Counted from the first letter of the stretch, positions 1 through 8,811 are shown. The stretch: DNA of 64,000 nucleotides from Microbacterium sp. LWO13-1.2 (GCF_038397725.1 NZ_CP151634.1:1302001-1366000), one strand, 5' to 3'. The notes: generated from the letters alone by a model not told the origin. Translations and numbers: made by a program.

Positions 1-713
1 CGCTCGCCGCGATCACGCCTGGTGATCTCGACGGTCGCCGCATCGCCGTCTCTGCGGGCGGTACCAGGGAGCCGATCGATCCGGTGCGCTATCTCGGCAA
101 CCGTTCCAGCGGCCGGCAGGGGGTCGCCCTCGCGGTGGAAGCCGCCGAGCGCGGTGCCGAGGTGGTACTGGTCGCGGCGAACGTGTCGCACGATGTGCTC
201 GCGGCGGCGCAGCATCCCCGAATCCGGGTCGTCGGTGTCGGTGCGGCGGCCGAACTCGGTGCCGCCATGCGCGAAGCGGCCGCGGAATCCGATGTCGTCG
301 TGATGGCGGCGGCAGTCGCGGACTACCGGCCGGCCGAGGTCGCCGAGCACAAGCTCACCAAGGAATCGGGGCCTCTGACCTCGATCGAACTCGTCGAGAA
401 CGAGGACATCGTGGCCGGGCTCGTGCGTGACCGTCGAGCAGGGCAGGTTGTCGTCGGGTTCGCGGCGGAGACTCCGGAGGCAGGCGGCGGGGTCGACGAC
501 GCCGAGCTGATGGAGCGCGCGCGTCGCAAGCAACAGCGCAAAGGAGTCGATCTCCTGGTGGTGAACGAGGTCGGCTGGGACCGCGGGTTCGAGGCAGCGG
601 AGAACGCCGTACGCATTCTCGGATCCGGCGGCGCGGTCGTCGGTTCTGCCGCCGGGTCGAAGAGAGAGGTCGCCCGAGCGATCTGGGACGCCGTGGTAAA
701 GTTGAGTCAATAA
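1..713 (+). CDS. coaBC: Phosphopantothenate-cysteine ligase part of CoaBC (5' end outside window)
   Basis: This is the C-terminal CoaB half of the bifunctional CoaBC flavoprotein, which joins cysteine to 4'-phosphopantothenate and then decarboxylates the product in coenzyme A synthesis. The reading frame is open from base 3 and shows the CoaB hallmarks: SAGGTREPIDPVRY, the NRSSGRQG nucleotide loop, VMAAAVADYRP, the HKLTK lysine loop and a late VVNEVGWDRGFEAAENAV segment. About 236 residues are visible; the CoaC half lies upstream of the window. The TAA stop at 711-713 lies inside the spacer of the HAIR operator of clpB. Family assignment is firm. Confidence 0.93.
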   Translation, partial: LAAITPGDLDGRRIAVSAGGTREPIDPVRYLGNRSSGRQGVALAVEAAERGAEVVLVAANVSHDVLAAAQHPRIRVVGVGAAAELGAAMREAAAESDVVVMAAAVADYRPAEVAEHKLTKESGPLTSIELVENEDIVAGLVRDRRAGQVVVGFAAETPEAGGGVDDAELMERARRKQQRKGVDLLVVNEVGWDRGFEAAENAVRILGSGGAVVGSAAGSKREVARAIWDAVVKLSQ

Positions 714-721
714 GACTCAAC
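701..721 (+). promoter_or_regulatory. HAIR operator (HspR binding site) upstream of clpB
   Basis: The sequence reads GTTGAGT, seven bases, ACTCAAC. This fits the HspR-associated inverted repeat (CTTGAGT-N7-ACTCAAG) known to control dnaK and clpB in Streptomyces and Mycobacterium, with one symmetrical change at the outermost base pair. The perfect symmetry extends to 698-724 (11-bp arms, 5-nt spacer). It overlaps the coaBC stop codon and lies 28 bp before the ClpB start. HspR itself is not in this window. Confidence 0.85.
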
Positions 722-749
722 TTTTAAGGAGATTCCTCAGGAGGAAGAA

Positions 750-2951
750 ATGGCCAACCCCGCACAGGAAGATCAGCGGTCCGCACTCGAGCAGTTCGGA
801 ATCAATCTCACCGACCGCGCCCGGCAGGGCAAGCTCGACCCGGTCATCGGACGAGACAGCGAGATCCGTCGGGTGAGCCAGGTGCTCACACGGCGAACCA
901 AGAACAACCCCGTTCTCATCGGTGAGCCGGGCGTCGGCAAGACCGCCGTCGTCGAGGGGCTCGCCCAGCGCATCGTCGCCGGCGACGTCGCCGAATCGCT
1001 CAAGGACAAAGAACTCGTCTCGCTCGACATCTCCGCTCTCGTCGCCGGAGCCATGTACCGCGGCCAGTTCGAGGAGCGCCTGAAGAGCGTGCTCAAAGAG
1101 ATCACCGAGTCCGAGGGCAAGGTCATCACCTTCATCGACGAGCTGCACGTGCTGATGGGTGCGGGCGGCGGCGAGGGGTCGGTCGCGGCATCCAACATGC
1201 TCAAGCCGATGCTGGCTCGCGGTGAGCTGCGCATGATCGGCGCCACGACCCTCAACGAGTACCGGGAGTTCATCGAGAAGGATGCTGCGCTCGAGCGCCG
1301 CTTCCAGCAGGTGTACGTCGGCGAGCCCAGCGTCGAAGACACGATCGCGATCCTGCGCGGGCTCAAGGGCCGTTACGAGGCGCACCACGGCGTGACCATC
1401 TCGGACAGTGCGCTCGTCGCCTCGGCGGCGTTGTCGAACCGGTATCTGCCCAGTCGCCAACTGCCCGACAAGGCCATCGACCTGATCGACGAGTCCATGT
1501 CGCGGTTGAAGATGGAGATCGACTCCTCGCCCGTCGAGATCGACCAGCTCAAGCGGCAGGTCGATCGGATGCGCCTGGAAGAGCTCGCGCTGAAGAGGGA
1601 GAAGGATGCCGCGTCGAAGGAGCGGCTGAGCACTCTGCGTGAGCAGCTCTCCACGATGGAGAAGGAACTGGCCGCGCTGGAGGAGCGCTGGGCGCGCGAG
1701 CGTCAGGGCCTCAACCGGGTCGGCGACCTGAAGAAGCAGCTCGACGATGCGATCACGCAGCGCGACCTCGCGATGCGCGAGGCCGACTACACGCGCGCGT
1801 CCAAGCTCGAGTACGAGACGATCAAGCGCCTCGAGCGTGACATCGCCGAGGCGGAGCAGGCGGAGGCCGCGACGTCGACCGAGGGCCGGATGGTCAACGA
1901 GCAGGTCACCGACGAAGACATCGCCGCGGTGATCGCAGCATGGACCGGCATCCCGGTCGGCCGGCTGCTGCAGGGCGAGAGCGAGAAGCTGCTGCACCTG
2001 GAGTCCGAGCTCGGCAAGCGCCTCATCGGACAGAAAGAGGCCGTGAGAGCGGTGTCGGATGCGGTGCGCCGCTCGCGCGCCGGCATCAGCGACCCCGGTC
2101 GTCCGACCGGCTCGTTCCTGTTCCTCGGCCCCACCGGTGTCGGAAAGACCGAGCTCGCCAAGGCTCTGGCCGAGTTCCTGTTCGATGACGAGCACGCCAT
2201 GGTGCGCATCGACATGTCGGAGTACGGCGAGAAGCACTCAGTCTCGCGCCTGGTCGGGGCTCCTCCCGGGTACGTCGGCTACGAGCAGGGCGGTCAGCTC
2301 ACCGAGGCCGTGCGGCGTCGCCCGTACAGCGTGATCCTGCTCGACGAGGTCGAGAAGGCGCATCCGGAGGTCTTCGACGTCCTGCTGCAGGTGCTCGACG
2401 ACGGGCGCCTGACCGACGGTCAGGGGCGCACGGTCGACTTCTCGAACGTCATCCTGATCCTCACCAGCAACATCGGGTCTCCCATCCTCATCGACCCGGC
2501 GCTGTCGCTGGAGGTGAAGCGCGACGCCGTCATGACGCTCGTGCGGCAGTCGTTCCGCCCCGAGTTCCTGAACCGGCTGGATGACATCGTCATGTTCCAG
2601 GCGCTGTCGGAGGATGACCTCGCCCAGATCGTCGAGCTCTCCGTCGACCAGCTGCAGAAGCGGTTGCACGACCGCCGCCTCGCGCTGGCGGTCACCCCCG
2701 ATGCGCGGACGTGGCTCGCCGAGCGCGGCTACGACCCGATGTTCGGTGCGCGTCCGCTGCGTCGCCTCATCCAGTCCGAAGTGCAGAACAAGCTCGCGAC
2801 GGCGCTGCTGTCCGGCAGTGTGCACGACGGCGACACAGTGCGGGTGGACATCGCGGCGGACGGCTCGGGCCTGGTGCTCACAGCGGCGCCCGCGACGGTC
2901 GAAGACGCGGGGGACGACGACGTGATCGAGGCGGAGCTGCTCGAGGACTGA
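750..2951 (+). CDS. clpB: ClpB-type AAA+ disaggregase lacking the N-terminal domain
   Basis: This is a Hsp100 chaperone that, with DnaK, threads and refolds aggregated proteins in the cytosol. NBD1 has Walker A GEPGVGKT at residues 58-65, pore loop [11 protein letters not shown] and Walker B FIDELH. A coiled-coil middle domain follows at about 260-390. NBD2 has Walker A GPTGVGKT near residue 459, Walker [11 protein letters not shown] and pore loop GYVGYEQGG. The middle domain and the absence of a ClpP-binding loop favour ClpB over ClpC. The protein has 733 residues instead of about 860, because it starts directly at the linker before NBD1. The AGGAGG ribosome site at 739-744 supports this start. 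The HAIR operator immediately upstream suggests HspR-controlled heat-shock expression. Confidence 0.95.
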   Translation: MANPAQEDQRSALEQFGINLTDRARQGKLDPVIGRDSEIRRVSQVLTRRTKNNPVLIGEPGVGKTAVVEGLAQRIVAGDVAESLKDKELVSLDISALVAGAMYRGQFEERLKSVLKEITESEGKVITFIDELHVLMGAGGGEGSVAASNMLKPMLARGELRMIGATTLNEYREFIEKDAALERRFQQVYVGEPSVEDTIAILRGLKGRYEAHHGVTISDSALVASAALSNRYLPSRQLPDKAIDLIDESMSRLKMEIDSSPVEIDQLKRQVDRMRLEELALKREKDAASKERLSTLREQLSTMEKELAALEERWARERQGLNRVGDLKKQLDDAITQRDLAMREADYTRASKLEYETIKRLERDIAEAEQAEAATSTEGRMVNEQVTDEDIAAVIAAWTGIPVGRLLQGESEKLLHLESELGKRLIGQKEAVRAVSDAVRRSRAGISDPGRPTGSFLFLGPTGVGKTELAKALAEFLFDDEHAMVRIDMSEYGEKHSVSRLVGAPPGYVGYEQGGQLTEAVRRRPYSVILLDEVEKAHPEVFDVLLQVLDDGRLTDGQGRTVDFSNVILILTSNIGSPILIDPALSLEVKRDAVMTLVRQSFRPEFLNRLDDIVMFQALSEDDLAQIVELSVDQLQKRLHDRRLALAVTPDARTWLAERGYDPMFGARPLRRLIQSEVQNKLATALLSGSVHDGDTVRVDIAADGSGLVLTAAPATVEDAGDDDVIEAELLED

Positions 2952-2956
2952 GACGA

Positions 2957-2988
2957 CGGATGCCGCGGCATTTCTGCCGCGGCATCCG
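2957..2988. terminator. Bidirectional terminator between clpB and nitroreductase gene
   Basis: Perfect inverted repeat with 14-bp arms (2957-2970 and 2975-2988) around a TTTC loop, located between two convergent genes. There is no T-run, as is common in high-GC actinobacteria. The stem is built from the GGATGCCGCGGC word that recurs in the stem-loop at 35888. Confidence 0.75.
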
Positions 2989-3024
2989 AAGTCGTGCTCG
3001 CCGGGAAAAGCGCCGGCGGGGGTG

Positions 3025-3612
3025 TCAGGCGCTGAGGATGACGGTCTCGTCGATCGCGCGGCGCACGCGCGGGGCGGTCTCGCCCTGCTGGATGCCCTCG
3101 GGAAGAGCCTCGGCATCGCCGAGTTCACCGATGGCGATGACCGTGGTGGCGGCGAAGCGCGGGGGGAGGTCGGCGAACTCGCGGACGACCTCGGGGTCGA
3201 AGCCGCTCATCTGGTGCACGAGCAGGCCGTCGTGGTGGGCCTGCACCGAAAGGTGAGCGACAGCCTGGCCGAGGTCGTAGACCGCGTGGCTGATCGCCGT
3301 GCCGTCTTCGGCTTCCGTCTCGGCGACGGCGACGATGAGTACGGCGGCGTGAGGAGCCCACAGCTGGTTGAACTCGACGAGAGAGTCGACGACCTGCGCG
3401 TGCAGCGCGGTGCCACGGCGGGCGATGATGAAGCGCCACGGCTGCAGGTTGTAGGCGGAGGGGCTCCAGCGGGCTGCCTCGAGGGCTGCGGAGAGCTTGG
3501 TTTCGTCGATCGTCGAGTCGGCGTCGAAGGCGCGCGGGCTCCAGCGCCCGGCGAGGACGTCGAGGACGTCGTGCTCGGTCGGGGCGGTGCGGTCGATGAT
3601 GGGAGTGCTCAC
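3025..3612 (-). CDS. Nitroreductase family protein
   Basis: The product is an FMN-dependent NAD(P)H oxidoreductase of the nitroreductase superfamily, 195 residues, probably a cytosolic homodimer. Visible features are the N-terminal RWSPRAF FMN-phosphate motif, AARWSPSAYNLQPWRFI (the SxxNxQPW flavin contact), a central QAVAHLSVQAHHDGLL helix and a C-terminal IAIGELG strand. The GTG at 3612 is preferred over an upstream in-frame ATG at 3648 because a GAAAGG ribosome site lies just upstream and homologues begin about here. The physiological substrate cannot be told from sequence. A 9-bp-arm palindrome lies immediately before the ribosome site. Confidence 0.88.
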   Translation of the reverse strand: MSTPIIDRTAPTEHDVLDVLAGRWSPRAFDADSTIDETKLSAALEAARWSPSAYNLQPWRFIIARRGTALHAQVVDSLVEFNQLWAPHAAVLIVAVAETEAEDGTAISHAVYDLGQAVAHLSVQAHHDGLLVHQMSGFDPEVVREFADLPPRFAATTVIAIGELGDAEALPEGIQQGETAPRVRRAIDETVILSA

Positions 3613-3626
3613 AGAAGTGCCTTTCG

Positions 3627-3649
3627 GATGGAGTCGATCGGACTCCATC
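3627..3649. promoter_or_regulatory. Palindromic operator candidate upstream of nitroreductase gene
   Basis: GATGGAGTC and GACTCCATC form a perfect inverted repeat around a 5-bp spacer, directly upstream of the nitroreductase ribosome site. The position fits repressor binding over the 5' UTR. The cognate regulator is unknown. The neighbouring TetR protein is a possibility, but its own operator differs in sequence. Confidence 0.4.
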
Positions 3650-3714
3650 GTCCGGGTACCTCAGGACCAACCGATTCATTCGCATGCATATTCCCGCGAA
3701 TTTCGGATCGCTGC

Positions 3715-4317
3715 TCAGGCGTGGGTCGGGCACCCCAGCTGCTCGGCGACCGCGCGCATCGCCGCTGCCGCCTTCGGTACCGTCATCAGCGCGTTGCCGC
3801 CGACGATGTGCAAGCCATAGGCGTCTTCGAGGGCGACGAAAGTCATCGCGAGCTGCTCGTCGTCGAGTCGCGGGGCGAAGACGCCCGTCGAGCGTCCGTG
3901 GGCGATCACGCCGCGGTAGGTCTCGAGCTGGCGCAGGTACAGCTTCTGCACCAGCTCGTCGTGCAGGGCCGAGTTGCCGGCGAGCACATCGAACTCGTAG
4001 AGCAGGCTCATCAGGGCGTCATCCGGCCCGTCCGGCAGGCCGGCGTCGATGGCGGCGCCGAACTGCTCCCGAGGGTCTTCGATCTCGGCCAGCACCGCGT
4101 CTCGCTCATCGCAGAATCTCTGGATGCCGGCGGCATGCGCCTCGACGAGGAGGGCGTCGAGGTCCTCGTAGTAGTACAGGATCGCGCCGCGGGTGAGTCC
4201 GGCGGCCGCAGCGACATCCGTCAGCGACAGCGACCGGAGCCCGTGCTCCCGGCCCGCGGCGTAGGTCGCGTCGATGAGGGCTGCGCGGCGTTCTTCCTGT
4301 CGTCGTGGTCGCGCCAT
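3715..4317 (-). CDS. TetR/AcrR family transcriptional regulator
   Basis: This 200-residue regulator has an N-terminal TetR helix-turn-helix (SLTDVAAAAGLTRGAILYYYEDLDALL, about residues 30-57) and a ligand-binding helical domain with no recognisable ligand signature. It is divergent from the APC permease and amidohydrolase genes, and a 17-bp-arm inverted repeat lies between them. It most likely represses that transporter/hydrolase operon and itself. The ATG follows a TAGTGT hexamer (4324-4329) by 6 nt with no ribosome site, which suggests a leaderless mRNA. Confidence 0.88.
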   Translation of the reverse strand: MARPRRQEERRAALIDATYAAGREHGLRSLSLTDVAAAAGLTRGAILYYYEDLDALLVEAHAAGIQRFCDERDAVLAEIEDPREQFGAAIDAGLPDGPDDALMSLLYEFDVLAGNSALHDELVQKLYLRQLETYRGVIAHGRSTGVFAPRLDDEQLAMTFVALEDAYGLHIVGGNALMTVPKAAAAMRAVAEQLGCPTHA

Positions 4318-4327
4318 TCCTTGACAC

Positions 4328-4388
4328 TACCCGAGGAGAGTGCCACACTCGGGTAATTCTTTGACATTGGAGTCAAAGAATTACCCGA
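4328..4388. promoter_or_regulatory. Composite TetR operator in divergent promoter region
   Basis: TCGGGTAATTCTTTGAC at 4349-4365 and its exact complement at 4372-4388 form 17-bp arms separated by 6 bp. A second, smaller inverted repeat (TACCCGAG at 4328-4335 with CTCGGGTA at 4348-4355) shares the left arm, so three half-sites lie in 61 bp. It sits between the divergent TetR and permease genes and covers the putative promoters. Binding by the adjacent TetR is an inference from position. Confidence 0.7.
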
Positions 4389-4414
4389 CTCGGATCCACG
4401 ACGAAGAGAGCCCG

Positions 4415-5866
4415 ATGATGTCCCACCCGAACCCTGCGGCGAGCGCCGCTCCGCCGGCCCTCGACACCGCGGCGACGACGACGCACGGAGGACAGCTCTC
4501 CCGCTCGCTCGGCGTCGGCGGTAACGTGCTCATCACCCTCTCCGGCATCTCGCCCGCGTCGAGTGTGTTCATCCTCGGCGGTGCGGCATTCGCCGGTTAC
4601 GGCACCGGCGTCTTCTGGGGATTCATCCTCGCCGGTGTCATCAGCCTGCTCATCGCCCTCTGCTACGCGGAACTCGGCTCGCGGCATCCACTCGCCGGCG
4701 GCGACTACACCCTGGTGAGCCGCGTTCTCGGTCCCGCCCCCGGCGCTGCCGTGTTCTTCATCAGCCTGATCTCGCTTCCGCTGATCATCGCGATCTTCGC
4801 CCTCGGCGTCGCCGACTATCTCGGCGTCGCGATCGCCGGGCTCGACCCCCTGTGGACCGCCGTGATCGTGATTGTCCTCGCGACCATCACGGCGTGCTTC
4901 AACATCCGCACCAACGCCTGGGTCACCGGTGCGTTCCTCTTCATCGAGATGGCGGCCCTCGTCTACCTCGCGTTCCTCGGCATCATCCAGATCGAGCGCC
5001 CGATCACGGATCTCTTCGACCCGCAGGCGCTGGATGCCGCCGGCGGCCTCGCGCCCCTCGGCATCGCCGGCCTCGTGCTCGCCGTCACGCAGGGCATCTT
5101 CGCCTACAACGGCTACGGCGGGGCGATCTACTTCGCCGAGGAGACGAAGGACGCCCGCCGCACGATCGCCAAGGCCCTGCTGTGGAGCGCCCTGATCACC
5201 GTGATCGCCGAGATCGTCCCGCTGACCGCGATCCTGCTCGGCGCCGAATCCCTGGAAGAGCTCTTCGGTGCCGACCTTCCGGTGGAGTCCTTCCTCTCGG
5301 CGCACGCCGGCGACACCGTGTCGACGATCATCCTGATCGCCATCGCGCTCGCGATCATCAACGCGATCATCGCGATCGCGCTGCAGGCAGGACGCCTGCT
5401 GTTCGCCGCGGCGCGCGATCAGGCGCTGCCCGCCGCACTCGCTCGGCCTCTCGCGCGCATCTCGCCCAGAACGAAGATGCCCGTCGCCGCCACCATCACG
5501 ATGGGCGTGATCGCACTCATCGCCTGCTTCGTCCCCTTCGACGTCCTGTTGAACGCAACCGGCTCCACCCTTGCGTTCTCCTACGGGTTCATCGCGCTCG
5601 CCGCTCTGGTGGTCCGCAAGCAGTCCGGCGCCGCCCCCGGCAGCTACCGGATGCCCGTCTGGCCGGTGCCGCCGGTGGTCGCGCTGCTCGCCATCGCGAC
5701 GATCTTCGTCATCGGCATCCTCGACCCGGCGCAATGGCTCAGTCTCGGAATCGCCGGAACCATCGTGGCGGCCGGATTCCTGTACTACGCGCTGTACCTG
5801 CGGACGCACCCCGGCGCGATTCATCTGCTCGAGGCGGATGCAGAAGCAGAGGAGGTCGCTGCATGA
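4415..5866 (+). CDS. APC family amino acid/amine permease
   Basis: The product is an integral membrane secondary transporter of the amino acid-polyamine-organocation superfamily, 483 residues with about 12 hydrophobic segments. It shows the APC N-terminal pattern LGVGGNVLITLSGISPASSVF, the motif YAELGSRHPLAGGDYTLVSR after TM2-3 and NGYGGAIYFAEETKDARRT between TM6 and TM7. The ATG at 4415 (MMSHPN) follows GAAGAGAG; a longer frame to 4340 would run through the operator. The stop overlaps the start of the amidohydrolase by ATGA, so the two are translationally coupled. The substrate is probably an amino acid or amine derivative that the hydrolase acts on (inference). Confidence 0.88.
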   Translation: MMSHPNPAASAAPPALDTAATTTHGGQLSRSLGVGGNVLITLSGISPASSVFILGGAAFAGYGTGVFWGFILAGVISLLIALCYAELGSRHPLAGGDYTLVSRVLGPAPGAAVFFISLISLPLIIAIFALGVADYLGVAIAGLDPLWTAVIVIVLATITACFNIRTNAWVTGAFLFIEMAALVYLAFLGIIQIERPITDLFDPQALDAAGGLAPLGIAGLVLAVTQGIFAYNGYGGAIYFAEETKDARRTIAKALLWSALITVIAEIVPLTAILLGAESLEELFGADLPVESFLSAHAGDTVSTIILIAIALAIINAIIAIALQAGRLLFAAARDQALPAALARPLARISPRTKMPVAATITMGVIALIACFVPFDVLLNATGSTLAFSYGFIALAALVVRKQSGAAPGSYRMPVWPVPPVVALLAIATIFVIGILDPAQWLSLGIAGTIVAAGFLYYALYLRTHPGAIHLLEADAEAEEVAA

Positions 5867-7572
5867 CCGTCGACACACTGATCACCGGTGCGCGCGTGCG
5901 CACCTTCGATCCGGAGCAGCCGTGGGCGGAGGCCGTCGGCATCGACGGCGACCGGATCGCCTTCGTCGGATCCGCCGAGGGTGCTCCGGCCGCGCGCCGC
6001 ACGATCAACGCCGAGGGACGGCTGCTCACACCGGGCGTCATCGACAGTCACAATCACCTGCTGCTCGGTTTCGACGAGGATGCGGTGTCCCTGGAAGGTG
6101 CGACCACGCTCGCGGAAGTGCGCCGTCGCATCGCCGAGTTCGCCGACCGGCGCCCAGAGCTGTCGTGGATCTGTGCGGAGAACGCGGTCTACTCCGTCGT
6201 CGAGGGGCGCCGCCCCCGAGCATCCGACCTCGACGGGCTCACCGACCGGCCGGTGTTCGTCACCACCTACGACCAGCACTCGGTGTGGCTCAACCGGGCG
6301 GCGCTGAGCGTGCTCGGCATCGCCACCGGAGGCGACGTCGCCTGGGGGCGTCCGGAACGCGATGAGCGCTCCGGCGAGGCGACCGGCTGGGTCACCGACT
6401 TCTACACCAGCGCGATGACGACCGCCGGTCTCGCCGAACTGCAACGGGACATCCCGATGTATTCGCCGGAGCGGCGCTACCGCAAGCTTCTCTCCAGCAT
6501 TCGGATGGCCACCGCCAGCGGCATCACCACCGCGGTCGAGCCGCAGGTGCCGCTCGCCGAGATCGGGCTGTTCCAGCGTGCGCTCGCCGCAGGAGAGCTG
6601 TCATCGCGGGTCATCACGGCGCTGTTCCATCCGGTCGGCGCCGACGGCGCCTTCCGTCAGGCGTTGCGGCAGGCGGTGAGCGATGCGAACGCCCAGGCCG
6701 ACCCAGACGGGCTGCTCCGGCTCGGGCCGCTCAAGCTCTACGCCGACGATGTCATCGAACCGCACACCGCGCTGATGCTCGACGACTACGCCAACCGGCC
6801 TGGCGTCCGCGGGCGCGCGAGCTATCCGGGACGTGAGCTCGTCGAGGTGATCAGCGAGCTCGATCGGCTCGGCTTCCAGACGCACACCCACGCCACGGGA
6901 GATGCGGGAATCCGGCTCGCTCTCGACGCGATCGAGGAGGCCGGCCGGCGCAACGACACGCAGGATCGGCGTCACGGCATCGTGCATGTCGAGTGCCTGC
7001 ATCCGGATGATCTGCCTCGATTCCGGCAGCTCGGGGTCACCGCGGCGATGCAGCCGCGGCACTGCTCGCCCGACCTCGTCGCAGGGACCTGGATGGAGAA
7101 CGTCGGTGAGGAGCGCTGGGGTCGTGCATGGCGGTTCCGGAGTCTGCTCGACAGCGGCGCGACGGTCGCGTTCTCGAGCGACTGGCAGGTGGGCGAGATG
7201 GATCCGCTCATCGGCCTGTACTCCGCGGCGACGCGGGCGGGCCTGGACGGCACGGATGCCTGGACGTCCGCGGAGCGGGTCGGTATCGATCGCTCGCTGG
7301 AGGCGTACACCGTGCACGGCGCACGTGCCTGGCACGCGGAGGGGGATCGCGGCCGGGTGCGCCGAGGGATGCTCGCCGACCTCGTCGTCTGGTCGGGTGA
7401 TCTCTACCGGCACGAGGCTGAGCCATCGGGATTGCTCGACGAGCACGCGGAGATCACCGTCGTGGGTGGGCGCTTCGCGCACTCGGCCGGCGCCCTCGTC
7501 GAGCCGACCGCGGATCGGGCGGACGACCCGGTCGCCGCGGGCCACGGCGCGGAGCACGTGCACGTGCACTGA
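5863..7572 (+). CDS. Amidohydrolase family protein (YtcJ-like, Amidohydro_3)
   Basis: This is a cytosolic metal-dependent hydrolase of the YtcJ/AepA group, 569 residues. The metal-binding DSHNHL motif is near residue 63, with later histidines in THATGDAGI and HVECLHPDD, and the FSSDWQVGEMDPL aspartate region near the end. The C-terminal GRVRRGMLADLVVW strand returns to the composite beta-sandwich seen at the N-terminus (VDTLITGARVRTF). The ATG overlaps the permease stop by 4 bp. The likely role is to hydrolyse an imported N-acylated or cyclic amide compound, but the substrate is not readable from sequence. The C-terminal tail GAEHVHVH is histidine-rich. Confidence 0.86.
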   Translation: MTVDTLITGARVRTFDPEQPWAEAVGIDGDRIAFVGSAEGAPAARRTINAEGRLLTPGVIDSHNHLLLGFDEDAVSLEGATTLAEVRRRIAEFADRRPELSWICAENAVYSVVEGRRPRASDLDGLTDRPVFVTTYDQHSVWLNRAALSVLGIATGGDVAWGRPERDERSGEATGWVTDFYTSAMTTAGLAELQRDIPMYSPERRYRKLLSSIRMATASGITTAVEPQVPLAEIGLFQRALAAGELSSRVITALFHPVGADGAFRQALRQAVSDANAQADPDGLLRLGPLKLYADDVIEPHTALMLDDYANRPGVRGRASYPGRELVEVISELDRLGFQTHTHATGDAGIRLALDAIEEAGRRNDTQDRRHGIVHVECLHPDDLPRFRQLGVTAAMQPRHCSPDLVAGTWMENVGEERWGRAWRFRSLLDSGATVAFSSDWQVGEMDPLIGLYSAATRAGLDGTDAWTSAERVGIDRSLEAYTVHGARAWHAEGDRGRVRRGMLADLVVWSGDLYRHEAEPSGLLDEHAEITVVGGRFAHSAGALVEPTADRADDPVAAGHGAEHVHVH

Positions 7573-7602
7573 GTGAGGGGTCTGGAGGGTGCGGCGAGTG
7601 GA

Positions 7603-7861
7603 GGGGTCGCAGATGGCCGCTTCCTTGGTGGAATGGCGACCATGTTCGACCCCTCGTAAGGAGGTGGGGTCGCAGATGGCCGCATCCCTCAAGAGATTGC
7701 GACCATGTTCGCCCCCTCCTGCGGGCGGCTGGTTGACGCCCTGGGCGGGGGTCGCAGATGGCCGCTTCCTTGGTGGAATGGCGACCATGTTCGACCCCTC
7801 GTATGGAGGTGGGGTCGCAGATGGCCGCTACCTTCAGGAAATTGCGACCATGTTCGACCCC
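7603..7861. repeat. Four 51-bp imperfect palindromes in two near-identical pairs (REP-like)
   Basis: Units lie at 7603-7653, 7666-7716, 7748-7798 and 7811-7861, each exactly 51 bp. Each begins GGGGTCGCAGATGGCCGC, has a 15-bp variable centre and ends GCGACCATGTTCGACCCC (unit 2 has one change), so the ends pair at 15 of 18 positions. Within each pair the units are 12 bp apart, and the 114-bp pair is itself duplicated 31 bp further on. The array fills the 318-bp gap between two convergent genes. No coding frame with recognisable product is present. Confidence 0.85.
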
Positions 7862-7890
7862 TCCTGCGCTGAGCATGAAGGGGTGGGTCA

Positions 7891-8799
7891 TCAGTCGGGG
7901 AGGATGCGGGCGGCCGCATCCTCCAGAGCCCGTCGCACGGCACGGATCGAGGGGGCGGCGGCGGAGACGCGTCGGGCGGAGGAGAAGATCTCGCGGCGTG
8001 GTGTCTCCGGCAGGGCGTCGAGGTCGACCGAGGGGCTGTCGCCGCCCCAGACGAGTTCCGGCAGCAGTCCGACCGCGAGGCCGGCGTTGATCAGTCGGAC
8101 ATGAGCGGTGAGGTCGGCGATCTCGTAACGGACGTCCGGCTCGAATCCGGCCGTGCGGCAGAGCTGCTCGGCCCAGGCGCGGGATGCCGTGCCGGCCGGC
8201 TCCAGCACCCAGGGCTCATCACGGGTCGACCACAGGGCGGCCACCGCATCCGCGTCCCCGGCGCTGCCGGCTCGGCGGGCAAGAGCGATCGCGTCGTGGG
8301 CGAGGACCACCCGATCGAGGTCGGCGTGGATCGGCCGGGTTCGCCCCGGGTACTGCTCGGCGAGGATGAGGTCGAAGTCGCGGCTGGAGACGCCGACGAG
8401 CCCAGTCTCCGGGTCGCACTCGGTCACCTCGACGCGCAGGGCCGGATGCTGCTCCTTCAACGACTTCAGGGAGCTCGGCAGCAGCGAGTGCGCTGCGGAT
8501 TGGAACACCGCGACGCGCACCGTGCCGGTGACCTCGATCAGCGATTCGGCGACGGCGATCCGCGCATGCTCGAGCTGATCCAGGATGCCGATCGCTTCCG
8601 CGACGAGCACGTTGCCCTGCGGAGTGAACTGCACCCCACGGCCGACCCGGCGCAGCAGCGGCACCCCCACTTCGCGCTCCAGTGCACTCAGCTGCTGCGA
8701 CACCGAGGCCTTGCTGTACGACAGGGCGTCGGCCACGGCGGACAGGGTTCCGCGGCGGCTGAGCTCCACCAGCATCCGCAGTCGATTGACGTCCAGCAT
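7891..8799 (-). CDS. LysR family transcriptional regulator, divergent from putA
   Basis: This 302-residue LysR-type regulator has an N-terminal winged helix (DVNRLRMLVELSRRGTLSAVADALSYSKASVSQQLSALE split over residues 2-42) and a periplasmic-binding-like effector domain. The start at 8799 is preferred over the ATG at 8811 because GGGGAAG precedes it at good spacing. It is divergently placed against putA, whose product here lacks the DNA-binding domain found in enterobacterial PutA, so this protein is the likely proline-responsive regulator (inference). The REP array lies just beyond its 3' end. Confidence 0.88.
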   Translation of the reverse strand: MLDVNRLRMLVELSRRGTLSAVADALSYSKASVSQQLSALEREVGVPLLRRVGRGVQFTPQGNVLVAEAIGILDQLEHARIAVAESLIEVTGTVRVAVFQSAAHSLLPSSLKSLKEQHPALRVEVTECDPETGLVGVSSRDFDLILAEQYPGRTRPIHADLDRVVLAHDAIALARRAGSAGDADAVAALWSTRDEPWVLEPAGTASRAWAEQLCRTAGFEPDVRYEIADLTAHVRLINAGLAVGLLPELVWGGDSPSVDLDALPETPRREIFSSARRVSAAAPSIRAVRRALEDAAARILPD

Positions 8800-8811
8800 C
8801 CGCTTCCCCAT

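Noticed and set aside
7603..7861. CRISPR array
   Set aside because: Only four units with imperfect palindromic ends, variable centres of 15 bp and uneven gaps (12, 31, 12 bp); no cas genes.
7589..8104. Open frames through the 51-bp palindromes
   Set aside because: They translate the repeats themselves (recurring MAAS and MATMFDPS) and have no independent coding evidence.
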